Counted from the first letter of the stretch, positions 25,990-34,270 are shown. The stretch: DNA of 64,000 nt from Hymenobacter mellowenesis (GCF_030581005.1 NZ_JAUQSX010000016.1:62001-126000); one strand, 5' to 3'. Notes: generated by a model from the letters alone, not told the origin. Program-made: numbers and translations.

Positions 25990-27027
25990 TTACAAAGCCG
26001 CCACCAGTTCGCGCCACGATTCCTGCTCGGGGATGCCGGGCTTGCGCTTGCCGAACAGCAGCAGCAGGTTGCGGCCCTGCGCGTCGAACAGCTCCAGGGA
26101 GGTCACCACGCTGTCGGCGGTGGGCTTTTGAACCACCCAGCTTTCGGCCACGTCGCCGGCTTTTAAGTGAAGGTTGAATTCGGGGTCGAGCACGTTCAGC
26201 CAGGGGCCGGTGGGCACGATGCGCTGCGTGAGGCCGGTATGAATCTGGATGCAGCCGCGGCTGGCCACGAAAATCATCACCGCTTGCTCCTGGGCCGAGG
26301 CGGCGCGCAGGGCCCGTTCGATGGCATCGTTTTCTACTTTGCGCAGCAGCTCGGGCGGGCCGAGGCGCAGGGCTTGAGTCCGGCTCACGCCGAACTCGCG
26401 CAACAGGCCGAAGAAGGCGTGCGTATCCTGCAATCCGCGCCAGGCCGCCTGGAAGCCGGCCACGTCGATGGTGTCGTCGGGGGCTTCCTCCTTTTCGGCC
26501 GGGGCGGGCACGGTGGCGAGGGTGGTGGGCTGCTCGGCCGAGCGGTAGCGGGCCACCAGGGCGTCGTAGGCCGCCGCGTCGCTGGTTTCGGTGAGGTATA
26601 TTTTATGCAGCGCCTCACCATCGGCGGCGAAAAACTGGAGGCTGCGGCGGCCATTTTCGCTCACGGCGAAGCCAAATTGCCAATGCATCATGAACAGGCG
26701 CAGGTCGATGTCCTCGCCCAGCACCAGGCCCATGGGGCCTTGGAAGGAAATGTCGTGGTAGGTGCCCTGGCGCTCGTGTACCACGCTGTCGTTGCGGGTC
26801 AGGGCCATGACGTGGCCCAGCGTGGGCACCTCTTTCAGCAGCTCGCGGAAGTCGCCGGTGAGGAATACCACCGGGGAATCAGCTTCGCCGGTGACCTGGG
26901 TGGCCAGCAGCTCGGCCTCGCTGGATTGCAGGGCCTTGGCCGCGTCGCGGATGCGGCCTTTGGGGTTGGCTTCTTTGTAGTCGGCCCAGCGGGCGGCGAG
27001 GTCGGAAACGAGGGTTTCGGGAGTCAT
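25990..27027 (-). CDS. hmuS: Hemin-degrading factor HmuS/ChuS family
   Basis: Encodes 345 residues with the duplicated HemS/ChuX fold: N-terminal half to about 165, Pro/Glu-rich linker near 170-185, C-terminal half after. Conserved stretches include VMALTRNDSVVHERQGTYHD and ASRGCIQIHTG. Family members bind heme in the cytoplasm and either break it down or pass it on. Between hmuV and the small Cys-rich gene, it is the cytoplasmic end of the uptake pathway. Degradation as opposed to trafficking is inferred. Confidence 0.9.
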   Translation of the reverse strand: MTPETLVSDLAARWADYKEANPKGRIRDAAKALQSSEAELLATQVTGEADSPVVFLTGDFRELLKEVPTLGHVMALTRNDSVVHERQGTYHDISFQGPMGLVLGEDIDLRLFMMHWQFGFAVSENGRRSLQFFAADGEALHKIYLTETSDAAAYDALVARYRSAEQPTTLATVPAPAEKEEAPDDTIDVAGFQAAWRGLQDTHAFFGLLREFGVSRTQALRLGPPELLRKVENDAIERALRAASAQEQAVMIFVASRGCIQIHTGLTQRIVPTGPWLNVLDPEFNLHLKAGDVAESWVVQKPTADSVVTSLELFDAQGRNLLLLFGKRKPGIPEQESWRELVAAL

Positions 27028-27052
27028 AACGAGAAGTAGTTAAGTTGAAAAA

Positions 27053-27183
27053 GTAGCGTGGACTCTGTGAGTCCGCGTTTCGCCGCAGCGCGGCGAATAA
27101 TTACAGTCTATTTGCGCGGCTATTCATTTGAATCCGCTTTCGCCGCGCGGCAACGAGACGCGGACTCACAGAGTCCACGCTAC
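27053..27183. repeat. Palindromic repeat D (GTGGACTCTGTGAGTCC type) between hmuV and hmuS
   Basis: Outer arms 27053-27082 and 27154-27183 are reverse complements with one mismatch (GTAGCGTGGACTCTGTGAGT / ACTCACAGAGTCCACGCTAC), with further GC-rich pairing inside. The right arm contains the hmuV stop codon (27166-27168). Confidence 0.9.
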
Positions 27184-27969
27184 TGTGGACTGGCGCGGGC
27201 AGGGCACGATGAGCGGGCAGCCCAGCCGCGGATGGGCCAGCAGCTCGACTTCGAGGCCGAAGCCGGTGTGGATGTTTTCGCAGGTCAGCACCTCGTTGGC
27301 AGGGCCACAGGCCACAGGCCGGCCCTGCCGCAGCATGAGAATCTGGTCGGCGTATTGGGCGGCCAGGTTCAGGTCGTGGAGCACGGCGATGACGCCGAAG
27401 CCGCGCTGCCGGGCCAGGTCGCGGGCCACCTCTAGGGTGTGGTGCTGGTGCCGCAGGTCGAGACCGGTGAGGGGCTCGTCGAGCAGCAGGAAGCCGGCTT
27501 CGGCCTCCCACACCTGGGCCAGCACACGGGCCAGCTGCGCCCGCTGCTGCTCGCCGCCCGAGAGCGTGGGGTAGCTGCGTTCGGCCAGGTGCGCGAGGCC
27601 CACGGCGGCCAGGGCTGCCGCCACCACGGCGTGGTCGTGGGCAGTGGGCTGGCCGCCGAAGTGCGGGTAGCGGCCCAGCAGCACCAGCTCGCGCACCTCA
27701 AAGGCCAGCGCCAGCGAGTGCTGCTGCGCCAACACCGCCCGCCGCCGCGCCAGCCCGGCCAGCGGCCACTTCGCCAGCGGCCCACCGCCGAATAGCAGTT
27801 CGCCGCCGCTGGGCTTCAGGTCGCCGCTGAGCAGGCGCAGCAGCGTCGATTTGCCCGCCCCGTTGGCTCCCACCACGGCCAGTATTTCGCCGGGACGGGC
27901 GCAGCCCGAAACCTGTTGCAGCAGGGTTTTCGAGCCGATTTTGTAGGTCAGGTTGGTGAATTCAAACAT
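27166..27969 (-). CDS. hmuV: Heme ABC transporter ATP-binding protein
   Basis: Encodes 267 residues with Walker A GANGAGKST (about 34), Q-loop, signature LSGGEQQRAQLAR (about 137), Walker B FLLLDEP (about 159) and the H-loop His in VLHDLNLAAQYAD. The FecE/HmuV subfamily fits the neighbouring FecCD permease. It powers heme import across the inner membrane with HmuU and HmuT. The final residues (STVAWTL) and the stop are encoded by palindrome D, so the C-terminus has been rewritten by that element; the ABC core is unaffected. Confidence 0.94.
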   Translation of the reverse strand: MFEFTNLTYKIGSKTLLQQVSGCARPGEILAVVGANGAGKSTLLRLLSGDLKPSGGELLFGGGPLAKWPLAGLARRRAVLAQQHSLALAFEVRELVLLGRYPHFGGQPTAHDHAVVAAALAAVGLAHLAERSYPTLSGGEQQRAQLARVLAQVWEAEAGFLLLDEPLTGLDLRHQHHTLEVARDLARQRGFGVIAVLHDLNLAAQYADQILMLRQGRPVACGPANEVLTCENIHTGFGLEVELLAHPRLGCPLIVPCPRQSTVAWTL

Positions 27970-27999
27970 GGTGGGAAGGGAGTTTTCAACAAAAAGAAC

Positions 28000-28093
28000 G
28001 TCATGCTGAGCGCAGTCGAAGCATCTTTATCGCAGTAGTAAATCAATTGGCTCAACGAAGCGGTAGAGATGCTTCGACTGCGCTCAGCATGAC
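28000..28093. repeat. Family A palindrome, copy A4, in the heme operon
   Basis: Arms GTCATGCTGAGCGCAGTCGA and TCGACTGCGCTCAGCATGAC are perfect reverse complements; the CAGTCGAAG variant is matched on both sides. Lies 30 bp upstream of hmuV. Confidence 0.92.
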
Positions 28094-28104
28094 CGACCAA
28101 GCAT

Positions 28105-28512
28105 TCATATAAAACCAGGCATCTCCGGCAGCTTGCCCGCGTCCGGCTCCCACGGCACCGCCTCGCCAAACTTGAGCAGGTTGCCGTCGGGGTCGAGGAC
28201 GTAGAACTCGTTCATGCCCCAGGCCCGTACCGCCAAGGCGTGCTCGGCGCGGAGCAAATCGGGGATGGCCGCGTAGGCTTTGTAGAGCGCTTCAATGCCC
28301 CGCACCCGCACGTAGCAGGAGCTGGTTTCGGCCAGTGAGGCATCGGTGGCCAGCCAGAATTGCAGCTCCTGTTCTTCCCACTTCAGAATAAGCAAATCGG
28401 GGTACCGGCCCACTTCCCGAAAGCCGAGCTTTTGCCGGTAAAACCGGCTGGTGCTCTCCAGGCAAGTGCTGGGCAGCTGCGGAACAATGGCGGTGATAAC
28501 AGCGGGAGACAT
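28105..28512 (-). CDS. VOC (glyoxalase/bleomycin-resistance fold) protein in the heme operon
   Basis: Encodes 135 residues from the ATG at 28512 (a GTG two codons upstream is also possible). The VOC fold is shown by TSRFYRQKLGFREVGRYPDL, the strand LQFWLA and the C-terminal NEFYVLDPDGNLLKFGE, which carries the usual final Glu metal ligand. VOC proteins are often metal-dependent dioxygenases, lyases or drug-binding proteins; the substrate is unknown. It sits 29 bp after hmuU and before hmuV on the same strand, so it is co-transcribed with heme uptake unless palindrome A4 intervenes. Confidence 0.82.
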   Translation of the reverse strand: MSPAVITAIVPQLPSTCLESTSRFYRQKLGFREVGRYPDLLILKWEEQELQFWLATDASLAETSSCYVRVRGIEALYKAYAAIPDLLRAEHALAVRAWGMNEFYVLDPDGNLLKFGEAVPWEPDAGKLPEMPGFI

Positions 28513-28541
28513 TTTCACAAAATCACTTTACAAACAATTAA

Positions 28542-29660
28542 TCAGCGGCTCAGATTACGTTGTTCGCGCAGCACCATCCAGAGGAAAACCGGGGCGCCCA
28601 GCAGCGCGGTGAGGATGCCAATGGGCAGCTCGGCCGGGGCCACCACGGTGCGCGAAAGCGTATCGGCCAGCACCAGCACCAGCGCGCCACCCAAGGCCGA
28701 GGCCGGCAGCACGAATCGGTGGTCGGGCCCGACGATGGACCGCAGCAGGTGCGGCACCAGAAAGCCCAGGAAGCCAATGGTGCCCACCAGCGCCACCGAG
28801 GCGCCCACGGCCAGCGTGGCCAGCGTCACGAGCTGCCACTTCAGCCGGGCCACGGGCAGGCCGAGGTGAGCGGCCTGGTCTTCGCCCAGGGCCAGCAGGT
28901 TGAGCGGCTTGCCCAGGCGCGGCAGCCACAGCAGCGGCACGGCCAGCAACGGCAGCAGCGTGCCCACCGTGGCCCACGAGGCCCCGCCCAGGCTGCCCAG
29001 CCCCCAGAAGGTGATGTTGCGCAGCTGCTCATCGGTAGCGGCGTAGGTGAACAGGCCGGTGAACGCGCCCGACAAGCCATTGGTGGCCACTCCGACCAAC
29101 AGCATGGTGCTCACCGCCACCCGTCCTCCTACCCGCGAGACCCGGTACACGAAAAGCGTGATGAGGCTGGCGCCCACAAACGCCGCCAGTGGCAGCACGT
29201 ACGGCCCCAGCGCGCCCGCCGCCCCGGCCAGCGCCGGAAAAGCGGCCAGGATTTTTACTTCCATCACAATGGTAGCCACCGCCGCCAACGACGCGCCCGA
29301 GGAAATGCCCAGCAGCGAAGGGTCGGCCAGCGGGTTGCGAAACAGCCCTTGCATGGCCGCGCCCGACAAGCCCAGCGCCGCGCCCACCAGCAGCCCCAGC
29401 ACTACCCGCGGCAGCCGAATGGCCATCAGCACGCCCTCCTGCTGCGGCTCGAAGGCCCAGCCGGTGATGCCGATTTTGCCCAGCAAGATGCCCACCACCG
29501 CCGGCGCCGGGATGCTCACTGCCCCAATGCCTACCCCCAGCAGCACCGCTGCCACCAGCAACACGGCCAGCGCCAGCAGCACCAGCCGCGGCCGGCGCGT
29601 GGGCTTGGGCAGCGGCGGCGCTACCGGGGTGAGAACGGGTTGGGTGGCGGTGGCGGGCAT
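28542..29660 (-). CDS. hmuU: Heme ABC transporter permease (FecCD family)
   Basis: Encodes 372 residues with about ten membrane segments. FecCD signatures include RLPRVVLGLLVGAALGLSGA, MQGLFRNPLADPSLLGISSG and the cytoplasmic-loop region GFLVPHLLRSIVGPDHR that contacts the ATPase. A polar Pro-rich N-terminus (residues 1-24) precedes the first helix. With HmuT and HmuV it forms the inner-membrane heme importer. Heme rather than siderophore is inferred from HmuY, HmuS and the receptor in the same operon. Confidence 0.93.
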   Translation of the reverse strand: MPATATQPVLTPVAPPLPKPTRRPRLVLLALAVLLVAAVLLGVGIGAVSIPAPAVVGILLGKIGITGWAFEPQQEGVLMAIRLPRVVLGLLVGAALGLSGAAMQGLFRNPLADPSLLGISSGASLAAVATIVMEVKILAAFPALAGAAGALGPYVLPLAAFVGASLITLFVYRVSRVGGRVAVSTMLLVGVATNGLSGAFTGLFTYAATDEQLRNITFWGLGSLGGASWATVGTLLPLLAVPLLWLPRLGKPLNLLALGEDQAAHLGLPVARLKWQLVTLATLAVGASVALVGTIGFLGFLVPHLLRSIVGPDHRFVLPASALGGALVLVLADTLSRTVVAPAELPIGILTALLGAPVFLWMVLREQRNLSR

Positions 29661-29688
29661 TTTGGGGGATGAATGTGGTTTTTATTTC

Positions 29689-29797
29689 AACGTCATGCTG
29701 AGCGCAGCCGAAGCATCTCGCGTGTGGCAGTAACTCAATCGTTGAAAAAGGAGTAGTGGCGGCACGCGAGATGCTTCGCTGCGCTCAGCATGACGTT
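29689..29797. repeat. Family A palindrome, copy A5, in the heme operon
   Basis: Outer arms AACGTCATGCTGAGCGCAG / CTGCGCTCAGCATGACGTT; inner arms CATCTCGCGTG / CACGCGAGATG. One-base difference between arms (CAGCCGAAG against CAGCGAAG). It separates hmuT from hmuU. Confidence 0.92.
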
Positions 29798-29813
29798 CTT
29801 ATAGCTCGTTCTA

Positions 29814-30647
29814 TTACTTCAGCTTCTGGCCCAGTTCCGTCACGGCCTGGCCCAGGCGCGGGCCGAAACCGGTGAGCAACTGGCCGTCCATTTCCACCAC
29901 GCGGCCGGTTTTGCCGGCGGTGGTTTGGGCGATGCCGGGGATTTTCTGGAGGCCGGCCGGGCCGCCCAGGCTGGCCAAGCCGCTGTCGAAGAGCAGCAGC
30001 ACGTCGGGGTTGGCGGCCACCAGGGCTTCGGCGGTGAGGGGCTTGAAATCGGCGAAATCGGTGACGGCGTTCTGGCCGCCGGCCAGCTGGATGACCTTCG
30101 CGGCCTGGGTGCCGGTGCCGGCCACCATCATCGTGCCTGTGCCCCGGGCGTAGATAAAGAGGACTTTTGGGGCTTTGGCGGGCTTCCGGGCCTGGGCCAA
30201 ATCCGCATCAAGCTTCTGGAGCACGGCGGGCACCTGGGCCGTGGCGCCAAAAGCGGCGGCCACGTCTTTCACCAGTTGCTTGGTGCCGGCCACGGAGTAG
30301 TCCTGCTTGAAGAGCTGCACCGCCACGCCGGCCGATTTCAGCTGCGCGGCGACTTCAGGCTTCAGCGACTCGGTGGTGCCGATAACCAGCGTAGGCGTCA
30401 GGGCCAGCACGCCTTCAGCCGAGATGTTGCGCGAATGGCCCACCTTGGGCAGCTTTTCCAGCGCGGCGGGATATGTGCTGGTTACGTCCACGCCTACCAG
30501 CTGGCCCTGCCGCCCCAGCGCACAGATGATTTCGCTGGTCGTCCCACTCAACGACACGACGCGCGGCGCGGGCGCGGCTTGCGCCAGGCCCATGCTCAGC
30601 AGGGCGCCTAGCAGGAGCAGGCAGAATTTTAACAGGGGATTTTTCAT
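29814..30647 (-). CDS. hmuT: Heme ABC transporter substrate-binding protein
   Basis: Encodes 277 residues with a signal peptide (1-24, ending LAQAAPA). Class III periplasmic binding fold: N-lobe with RVVSLSGTTSEIICALG and TYPAALEKLPKVGHSRNIS, connecting helix, C-lobe with LFIYARGTGTMMVAGTG. Conserved Tyr in VDVTSTYPAA may correspond to a heme ligand seen in HmuT/PhuT proteins. It carries heme from the receptor to HmuUV. Confidence 0.92.
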   Translation of the reverse strand: MKNPLLKFCLLLLGALLSMGLAQAAPAPRVVSLSGTTSEIICALGRQGQLVGVDVTSTYPAALEKLPKVGHSRNISAEGVLALTPTLVIGTTESLKPEVAAQLKSAGVAVQLFKQDYSVAGTKQLVKDVAAAFGATAQVPAVLQKLDADLAQARKPAKAPKVLFIYARGTGTMMVAGTGTQAAKVIQLAGGQNAVTDFADFKPLTAEALVAANPDVLLLFDSGLASLGGPAGLQKIPGIAQTTAGKTGRVVEMDGQLLTGFGPRLGQAVTELGQKLK

Positions 30648-30707
30648 TGCTCAGAAAGACAAAAGGGTAAATGCGAATGGCGCGGACGGTGGAACCTCAC
30701 CCCCGGC

Positions 30708-31331
30708 CTACTTCAGATTGCGCGAGCCGTCCGGCTGGTACACGTAGCGGAAGCTGTAGTAGCGGCTCACGCTGGTGGCCGTGGGCGTGGCAGGGGCGTT
30801 CTGGTAGTAGCTCACGATTTCCACCTTGGCGTACTTGCCCGTGGCCGTACGCACCAGAATGACCTTGCCCGCAATGGGCGTCACGATGTTGGTGGCCCCG
30901 TCGTAGTTGTACCAGCCCATGCCCGAGCCCGTGGTAATGGCTTTGCCGCTGGCGGCATCCACCTTAAAGCCCGTTTCGGGGGCCGTGGCAATGTCGGCAA
31001 ACAGGCCCGACTGCACCAGCGCGCCGCCTTGGCCGGGGCCGCTGTTGCCGCCGTTGATGATGATGGTGGTGCCCCGGAAGCCCACGTCCCACTTGGTGGT
31101 GTTGGAGTCGGCCGTGGCTACCTGGGCGTTGTTGGCGAAGCTGAAAAAGGTGTATTTGGTGGCCGACGTGGGCTGGCCGCCGCCGCCGTTGGCGGTGGTC
31201 ACGCCGGCGGCGAGGTTGTTCACCGTGGTGGCTTGCAGCGCGGGTGCCACCGCAGTTTCGTCCTTGTCATCAGAACAGGAGCTGAAACCAATGGCGAGAG
31301 CGAGCAGGGCAAAGGTGGAAGTGGTTTTCAT
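30708..31331 (-). CDS. hmuY: HmuY-family heme-binding lipoprotein
   Basis: Encodes 207 residues with a lipoprotein signal (lipobox FSSC, Cys about 19). The HmuY core shows KYTFFSFANNAQVATADSNT, KWDVGFRGTTIIINGG and the C-terminal RYYSFRYVYQPDGSR, matching the Bacteroidota HmuY family. HmuY is a surface hemophore-like protein that captures heme and hands it to the TonB receptor. It follows the receptor gene directly, as in Porphyromonas hmuRY (reverse order there). Confidence 0.9.
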   Translation of the reverse strand: MKTTSTFALLALAIGFSSCSDDKDETAVAPALQATTVNNLAAGVTTANGGGGQPTSATKYTFFSFANNAQVATADSNTTKWDVGFRGTTIIINGGNSGPGQGGALVQSGLFADIATAPETGFKVDAASGKAITTGSGMGWYNYDGATNIVTPIAGKVILVRTATGKYAKVEIVSYYQNAPATPTATSVSRYYSFRYVYQPDGSRNLK

Positions 31332-31372
31332 GAAAATTAAGTGCTGGATATTTGGTGTTTAGGATTCGTAGA

Positions 31373-31475
31373 CCGTCATGCCGAGCGCAGCCGAGGCATC
31401 TCGCTTGCGCAGCGCAATTCATTCGATTGGTTTACTACCACACGCGAGATGCCTCGGCTGCGCTCGGCATGACGG
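31373..31475. repeat. Family A palindrome, copy A6, in the heme operon
   Basis: Arms CCGTCATGCCGAGCGCAGCC / GGCTGCGCTCGGCATGACGG. This copy carries CCGAGC and CGAGGCATC variants matched in both arms, a clear case of paired change. It separates hmuY from the receptor gene. Confidence 0.92.
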
Positions 31476-31493
31476 CTCAGTGTTTTCGGTTAT

Positions 31494-33617
31494 TTATTTC
31501 TTACTAAGGCGCAGCTCCACGCTGGCGTAGAGCAGGCGGCCGGGCAGCGTACTGATGTAGGCGGGGTCGGTGTAGCCCAGCGCGTTGTCCACGCCCACCT
31601 GCAGGGTGTAGCGCTGCTGCCAGGTTTTGCTGGCGGCCACGTTCCAGAGGGTGTAGCCGCGCACGTATTCGGCGTCGGTGTCCAGAATGGCGTTGCCGTT
31701 CAAATCCTGAAAGCCATAGCGCCCCCGGTAGATGCCGCGCAGGCTGGCCGTGAGGCCCTTGGCCGGGCTTTCGTAGAACAGCTTCACGTTGCCGGAGTGC
31801 TTCGAGCGGTTGAAGAGCCCGCCGTAGTCGGCCGCCTTCACCCGCTCGGTGATGAGCGTGGTGGGGTCGCGGCGGTACACGTCGCCGGTGGCCAGCCGGG
31901 CTTCCACGGCCTGGTCTTTGGCGAGCAGGAACTGATAGCCGCCACTCAGGCGCAGGCCCGGCCGTAGCTGGTAGCCGGCCTCGGCCTCCACGCCCTGGGT
32001 GTAGGCTTGGCTCACGTTGTAGTAGGTGAACACCGACTGGCCGTTGGTTTTCTGGGCCAACGGGGTGGTTTCAATCAGGTCGCGCAGGGTGTTGCGGAAG
32101 TAGCTGGCCGTGAGGCTGAGCTTGTCGGTGGGGTCAAGCTGCAGGCCGGCGTTGTAGGCCACCGAGCTTTCGGGCCGCAGGCTGCTGGCCCGGTCCAGCA
32201 GCGCGTTGTTGATGAGCGGCAAGCCCGTGGCGGGGTCCGGCACCAGCTGGCCGGCGGCGGCCAGGGCCGCCAGCCGCGCGCGCACTTCCTGGGTACCAAA
32301 CACGCTGTAGCCCACCACCGGGTTGGAGAAATTCAGATACAGCTGCCGGAAATCCGGCGCCCGGTAGCCCCGCCCGGCCGAGCCGCGCACCGCCAGCCAC
32401 GGCCGCACCTGGTAGCGCGCCGAGGCCTTCGGGCTCAGCTGCCCCGGGTACTGGTTATGCCCGTCGTAGCGCGCGCCGGCCACGATGTTCAGGCCCGGCA
32501 GCGGGGTCCAGTCGTCCTGCACGAAGCCGTAGTAGGACTGCATGTGCTGCACGGCATCGTAGCGCGTAGCCTCCACGCCTTCGTTGATGTAGCCCGCGCC
32601 GCCGGTCAGGGTGTGCTTGCTGCCCAGCCGCCAGTCGAGCTGCACTTCGGGCCGCAGGAATGTCTGGTTGAAGTAGGTGTTGTCGTAGGGCGCGCCGTCG
32701 GCCGCGTAGGTGTAGTTTTCGCGGGTGCGGTAGCCGGCCAGGTAGAAGCGGGCCGTGGCAAACAGCCGTCCGTTGGCCGTGCCGTGCGTCAGCACGGGGT
32801 TGAAGCTGTAGTCCTGCTGGCGGCTTTCGTAGCGCACGCTGGCGGTGCCGGTGCCGGCCGCCACCGGGTAGGTACTAGCCTGGCTTTCGGTAAAATAGCG
32901 GCCCGACACGCTCAGCCTGGTGCGCTCGCCCAGTTTATAGGTCAGGCGGCTTTGGGCCGTGTAGTTGGCGAAGGGCGGCACGCTGGCCGTGCCGCTCTCG
33001 GGCCGCAGCGTGTAGCCCGCCGAGCTGTAGCGGTTCACAAACGCGGTCAGGCCCAGGCGCTCGCCCTGTGTGTTCACGCTGGCGCTCACGTCGGCGGTGC
33101 GGTTGCTGCCGTAGCGCAGGCGCAGGGTGCCGCTGGTGCCGTCCTGCGGCTTCTGGGTGATGATGTTGACCACGCCCGCCAGCGCCTCCGAGCCCCACAT
33201 CGCCGAGGCCGGGCCCTTCACGATTTCCACGCGCTGGATGTTGCCCACGGCCACCCGCGACAATTCCAGCGTGCCGGCCGTGCGGCCAATCAGCGGCTCG
33301 CCGTCCACCAGAATCAGGGTGTATTCGGGGTTGAGGCCCTGCATCTGCACGCCGCGGCCGTGGTCGGCCACGATGCTCAGGCCGGTCTGCTCGCCCAGCA
33401 CGTCGTTCAGCCGCACCGCGCCCATGGCTTTTATCTGCTTCACCCCCACCACCGTCACCGGAATGGGCACTTCGGAGATGCTGCGCTCGGTGCGCGTGGC
33501 GGTCACCACCACTTCGCCCAGCTGCTGGCGGCGCAGCGTGTCGGTGGGCTGCTGGGCCAAGGCCGGCAGCGCCAGCCCAGACAGCGACGAAATGCAGAAG
33601 AAACGAGCGAAAGCCAT
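31494..33617 (-). CDS. hmuR: TonB-dependent heme receptor
   Basis: Encodes 707 residues with a signal peptide (1-22). The plug domain begins at GEVVVTATRTERSISEVPIP and includes RVEIVKGPASAMWGSEALAG; the 22-strand barrel follows with the heme-receptor-like YRAPDFRQLYLNFSNPVVG region, and the last residues VELRLSKK end the final strand. It imports heme across the outer membrane using TonB energy. It is first in the heme operon, downstream of a strong promoter flanked by two palindromic operators. Heme as ligand is inferred from operon context. Confidence 0.93.
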   Translation of the reverse strand: MAFARFFCISSLSGLALPALAQQPTDTLRRQQLGEVVVTATRTERSISEVPIPVTVVGVKQIKAMGAVRLNDVLGEQTGLSIVADHGRGVQMQGLNPEYTLILVDGEPLIGRTAGTLELSRVAVGNIQRVEIVKGPASAMWGSEALAGVVNIITQKPQDGTSGTLRLRYGSNRTADVSASVNTQGERLGLTAFVNRYSSAGYTLRPESGTASVPPFANYTAQSRLTYKLGERTRLSVSGRYFTESQASTYPVAAGTGTASVRYESRQQDYSFNPVLTHGTANGRLFATARFYLAGYRTRENYTYAADGAPYDNTYFNQTFLRPEVQLDWRLGSKHTLTGGAGYINEGVEATRYDAVQHMQSYYGFVQDDWTPLPGLNIVAGARYDGHNQYPGQLSPKASARYQVRPWLAVRGSAGRGYRAPDFRQLYLNFSNPVVGYSVFGTQEVRARLAALAAAGQLVPDPATGLPLINNALLDRASSLRPESSVAYNAGLQLDPTDKLSLTASYFRNTLRDLIETTPLAQKTNGQSVFTYYNVSQAYTQGVEAEAGYQLRPGLRLSGGYQFLLAKDQAVEARLATGDVYRRDPTTLITERVKAADYGGLFNRSKHSGNVKLFYESPAKGLTASLRGIYRGRYGFQDLNGNAILDTDAEYVRGYTLWNVAASKTWQQRYTLQVGVDNALGYTDPAYISTLPGRLLYASVELRLSKK

Positions 33618-33628
33618 TGAGTTGCTTA

Positions 33629-33645
33629 TTTAGAATTATTCTAAA
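33629..33645. promoter_or_regulatory. Fur-box-like palindrome 1, between promoter and hmuR start
   Basis: TTTAGAATTATTCTAAA, a perfect palindrome about a single central base whose core (TTAGAAT N ATTCTAA) has the 7-1-7 layout of a Fur box. It lies 12 bp before the hmuR ATG and downstream of the -7 box. Confidence 0.75.
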
Positions 33646-33651
33646 CAGTGG

Positions 33652-33682
33652 CAAAGGTATTCGCGGAAATCATTCCGCCAAA
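33652..33682 (-). promoter_or_regulatory. Promoter of the heme-uptake operon
   Basis: On the minus strand: TTTG (33679-33682), 19 bp, TACCTTTG (33652-33659), an exact fit to the Bacteroidota consensus. The -33 element overlaps the edge of palindrome 2, and palindrome 1 covers the expected early transcribed region. Confidence 0.82.
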
Positions 33683-33712
33683 GTTTATTTAGAATAATTC
33701 TAAATAAACTTT
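33680..33712. promoter_or_regulatory. Fur-box-like palindrome 2, overlapping the -33 element
   Basis: A perfect 16-1-16 bp palindrome centred on 33696; its core is TTTAGAATAATTCTAAA, the same as palindrome 1 except the central base. It overlaps the -33 box, a classic position for repression by iron-loaded Fur; the regulator is inferred from motif and regulon. Confidence 0.8.
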
Positions 33713-33714
33713 TC

Positions 33715-33761
33715 AAACACAAAAAAGCCGCTTCCATGATGGAAGCGGCTTTTTTGTGTTT
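33715..33761 (-). terminator. Terminator of the bacilliredoxin gene
   Basis: Long perfect hairpin (stem AAGCCGCTTCC / GGAAGCGGCTT extended by A/T runs), immediately upstream of operator 2, insulating the heme promoter from the gene above. Confidence 0.9.
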
Positions 33762-33804
33762 GAAATTCGTGCAACCAATCAGCTATAATCAGCTGAAAGG
33801 ACCG

Positions 33805-34227
33805 TTAGCAGTACTCTTCGAACGCGCCTTGCAGGTTGTTCACGATGCGCATGGCGTCGGAGCCTTCGATGTGGTAGCGCTCAATCATGTGCACCAGCTC
33901 GCCGTCTTTGAAGAGGGCGATGCAAGGGGACGAGGGCGGGTACGGGAGCAGGTGCTCGCGCATTTTGGCCACGGCGTCGGTTTCCATGCCGGCGAACACC
34001 GTTACGAGTTTGCCGGGCTTTTTCTCAGCGCTGGCGAGGGCCATTTTGAGCGCGGGGCGAGCCTTGGCGGCGGCGCAGCCGCACACCGAGTTCACGGCTA
34101 CCAGCACGGTGCCTTCGTTCGAGGCAAAGGTGGAATCAACCTCTTCGGGGGTCATCAGCTGCTCAAAACCAACCTCGGTGAGGTCCTGGCGGATGGGCGC
34201 CACCATGTATTCGGGATAAACTGCCAT
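33805..34227 (-). CDS. Bacilliredoxin (BrxA/BrxB, YphP/YqiW family)
   Basis: Encodes 140 residues. The active-site motif VNSVCGCAAAKARP carries the CGC pattern of BrxA/BrxB, and the protein ends in a Cys. Bacilliredoxins remove bacillithiol from mixed disulfides on proteins. No thioredoxin-reductase-type partner is adjacent. A TATTTTTG box is present about 44 bp upstream and a strong terminator follows, so it is probably a single-gene unit. Confidence 0.9.
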   Translation of the reverse strand: MAVYPEYMVAPIRQDLTEVGFEQLMTPEEVDSTFASNEGTVLVAVNSVCGCAAAKARPALKMALASAEKKPGKLVTVFAGMETDAVAKMREHLLPYPPSSPCIALFKDGELVHMIERYHIEGSDAMRIVNNLQGAFEEYC

Positions 34228-34270
34228 TGTCGTAATGATTTATAAAAAGCGGCCGGGCCGCGTGAGGATG

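Noticed and set aside
32007..33620. 537-residue plus-strand ORF opposite the TonB receptor
   Set aside because: Shadow of the receptor gene; low-complexity Arg/Ala/His composition and no recognisable domain.
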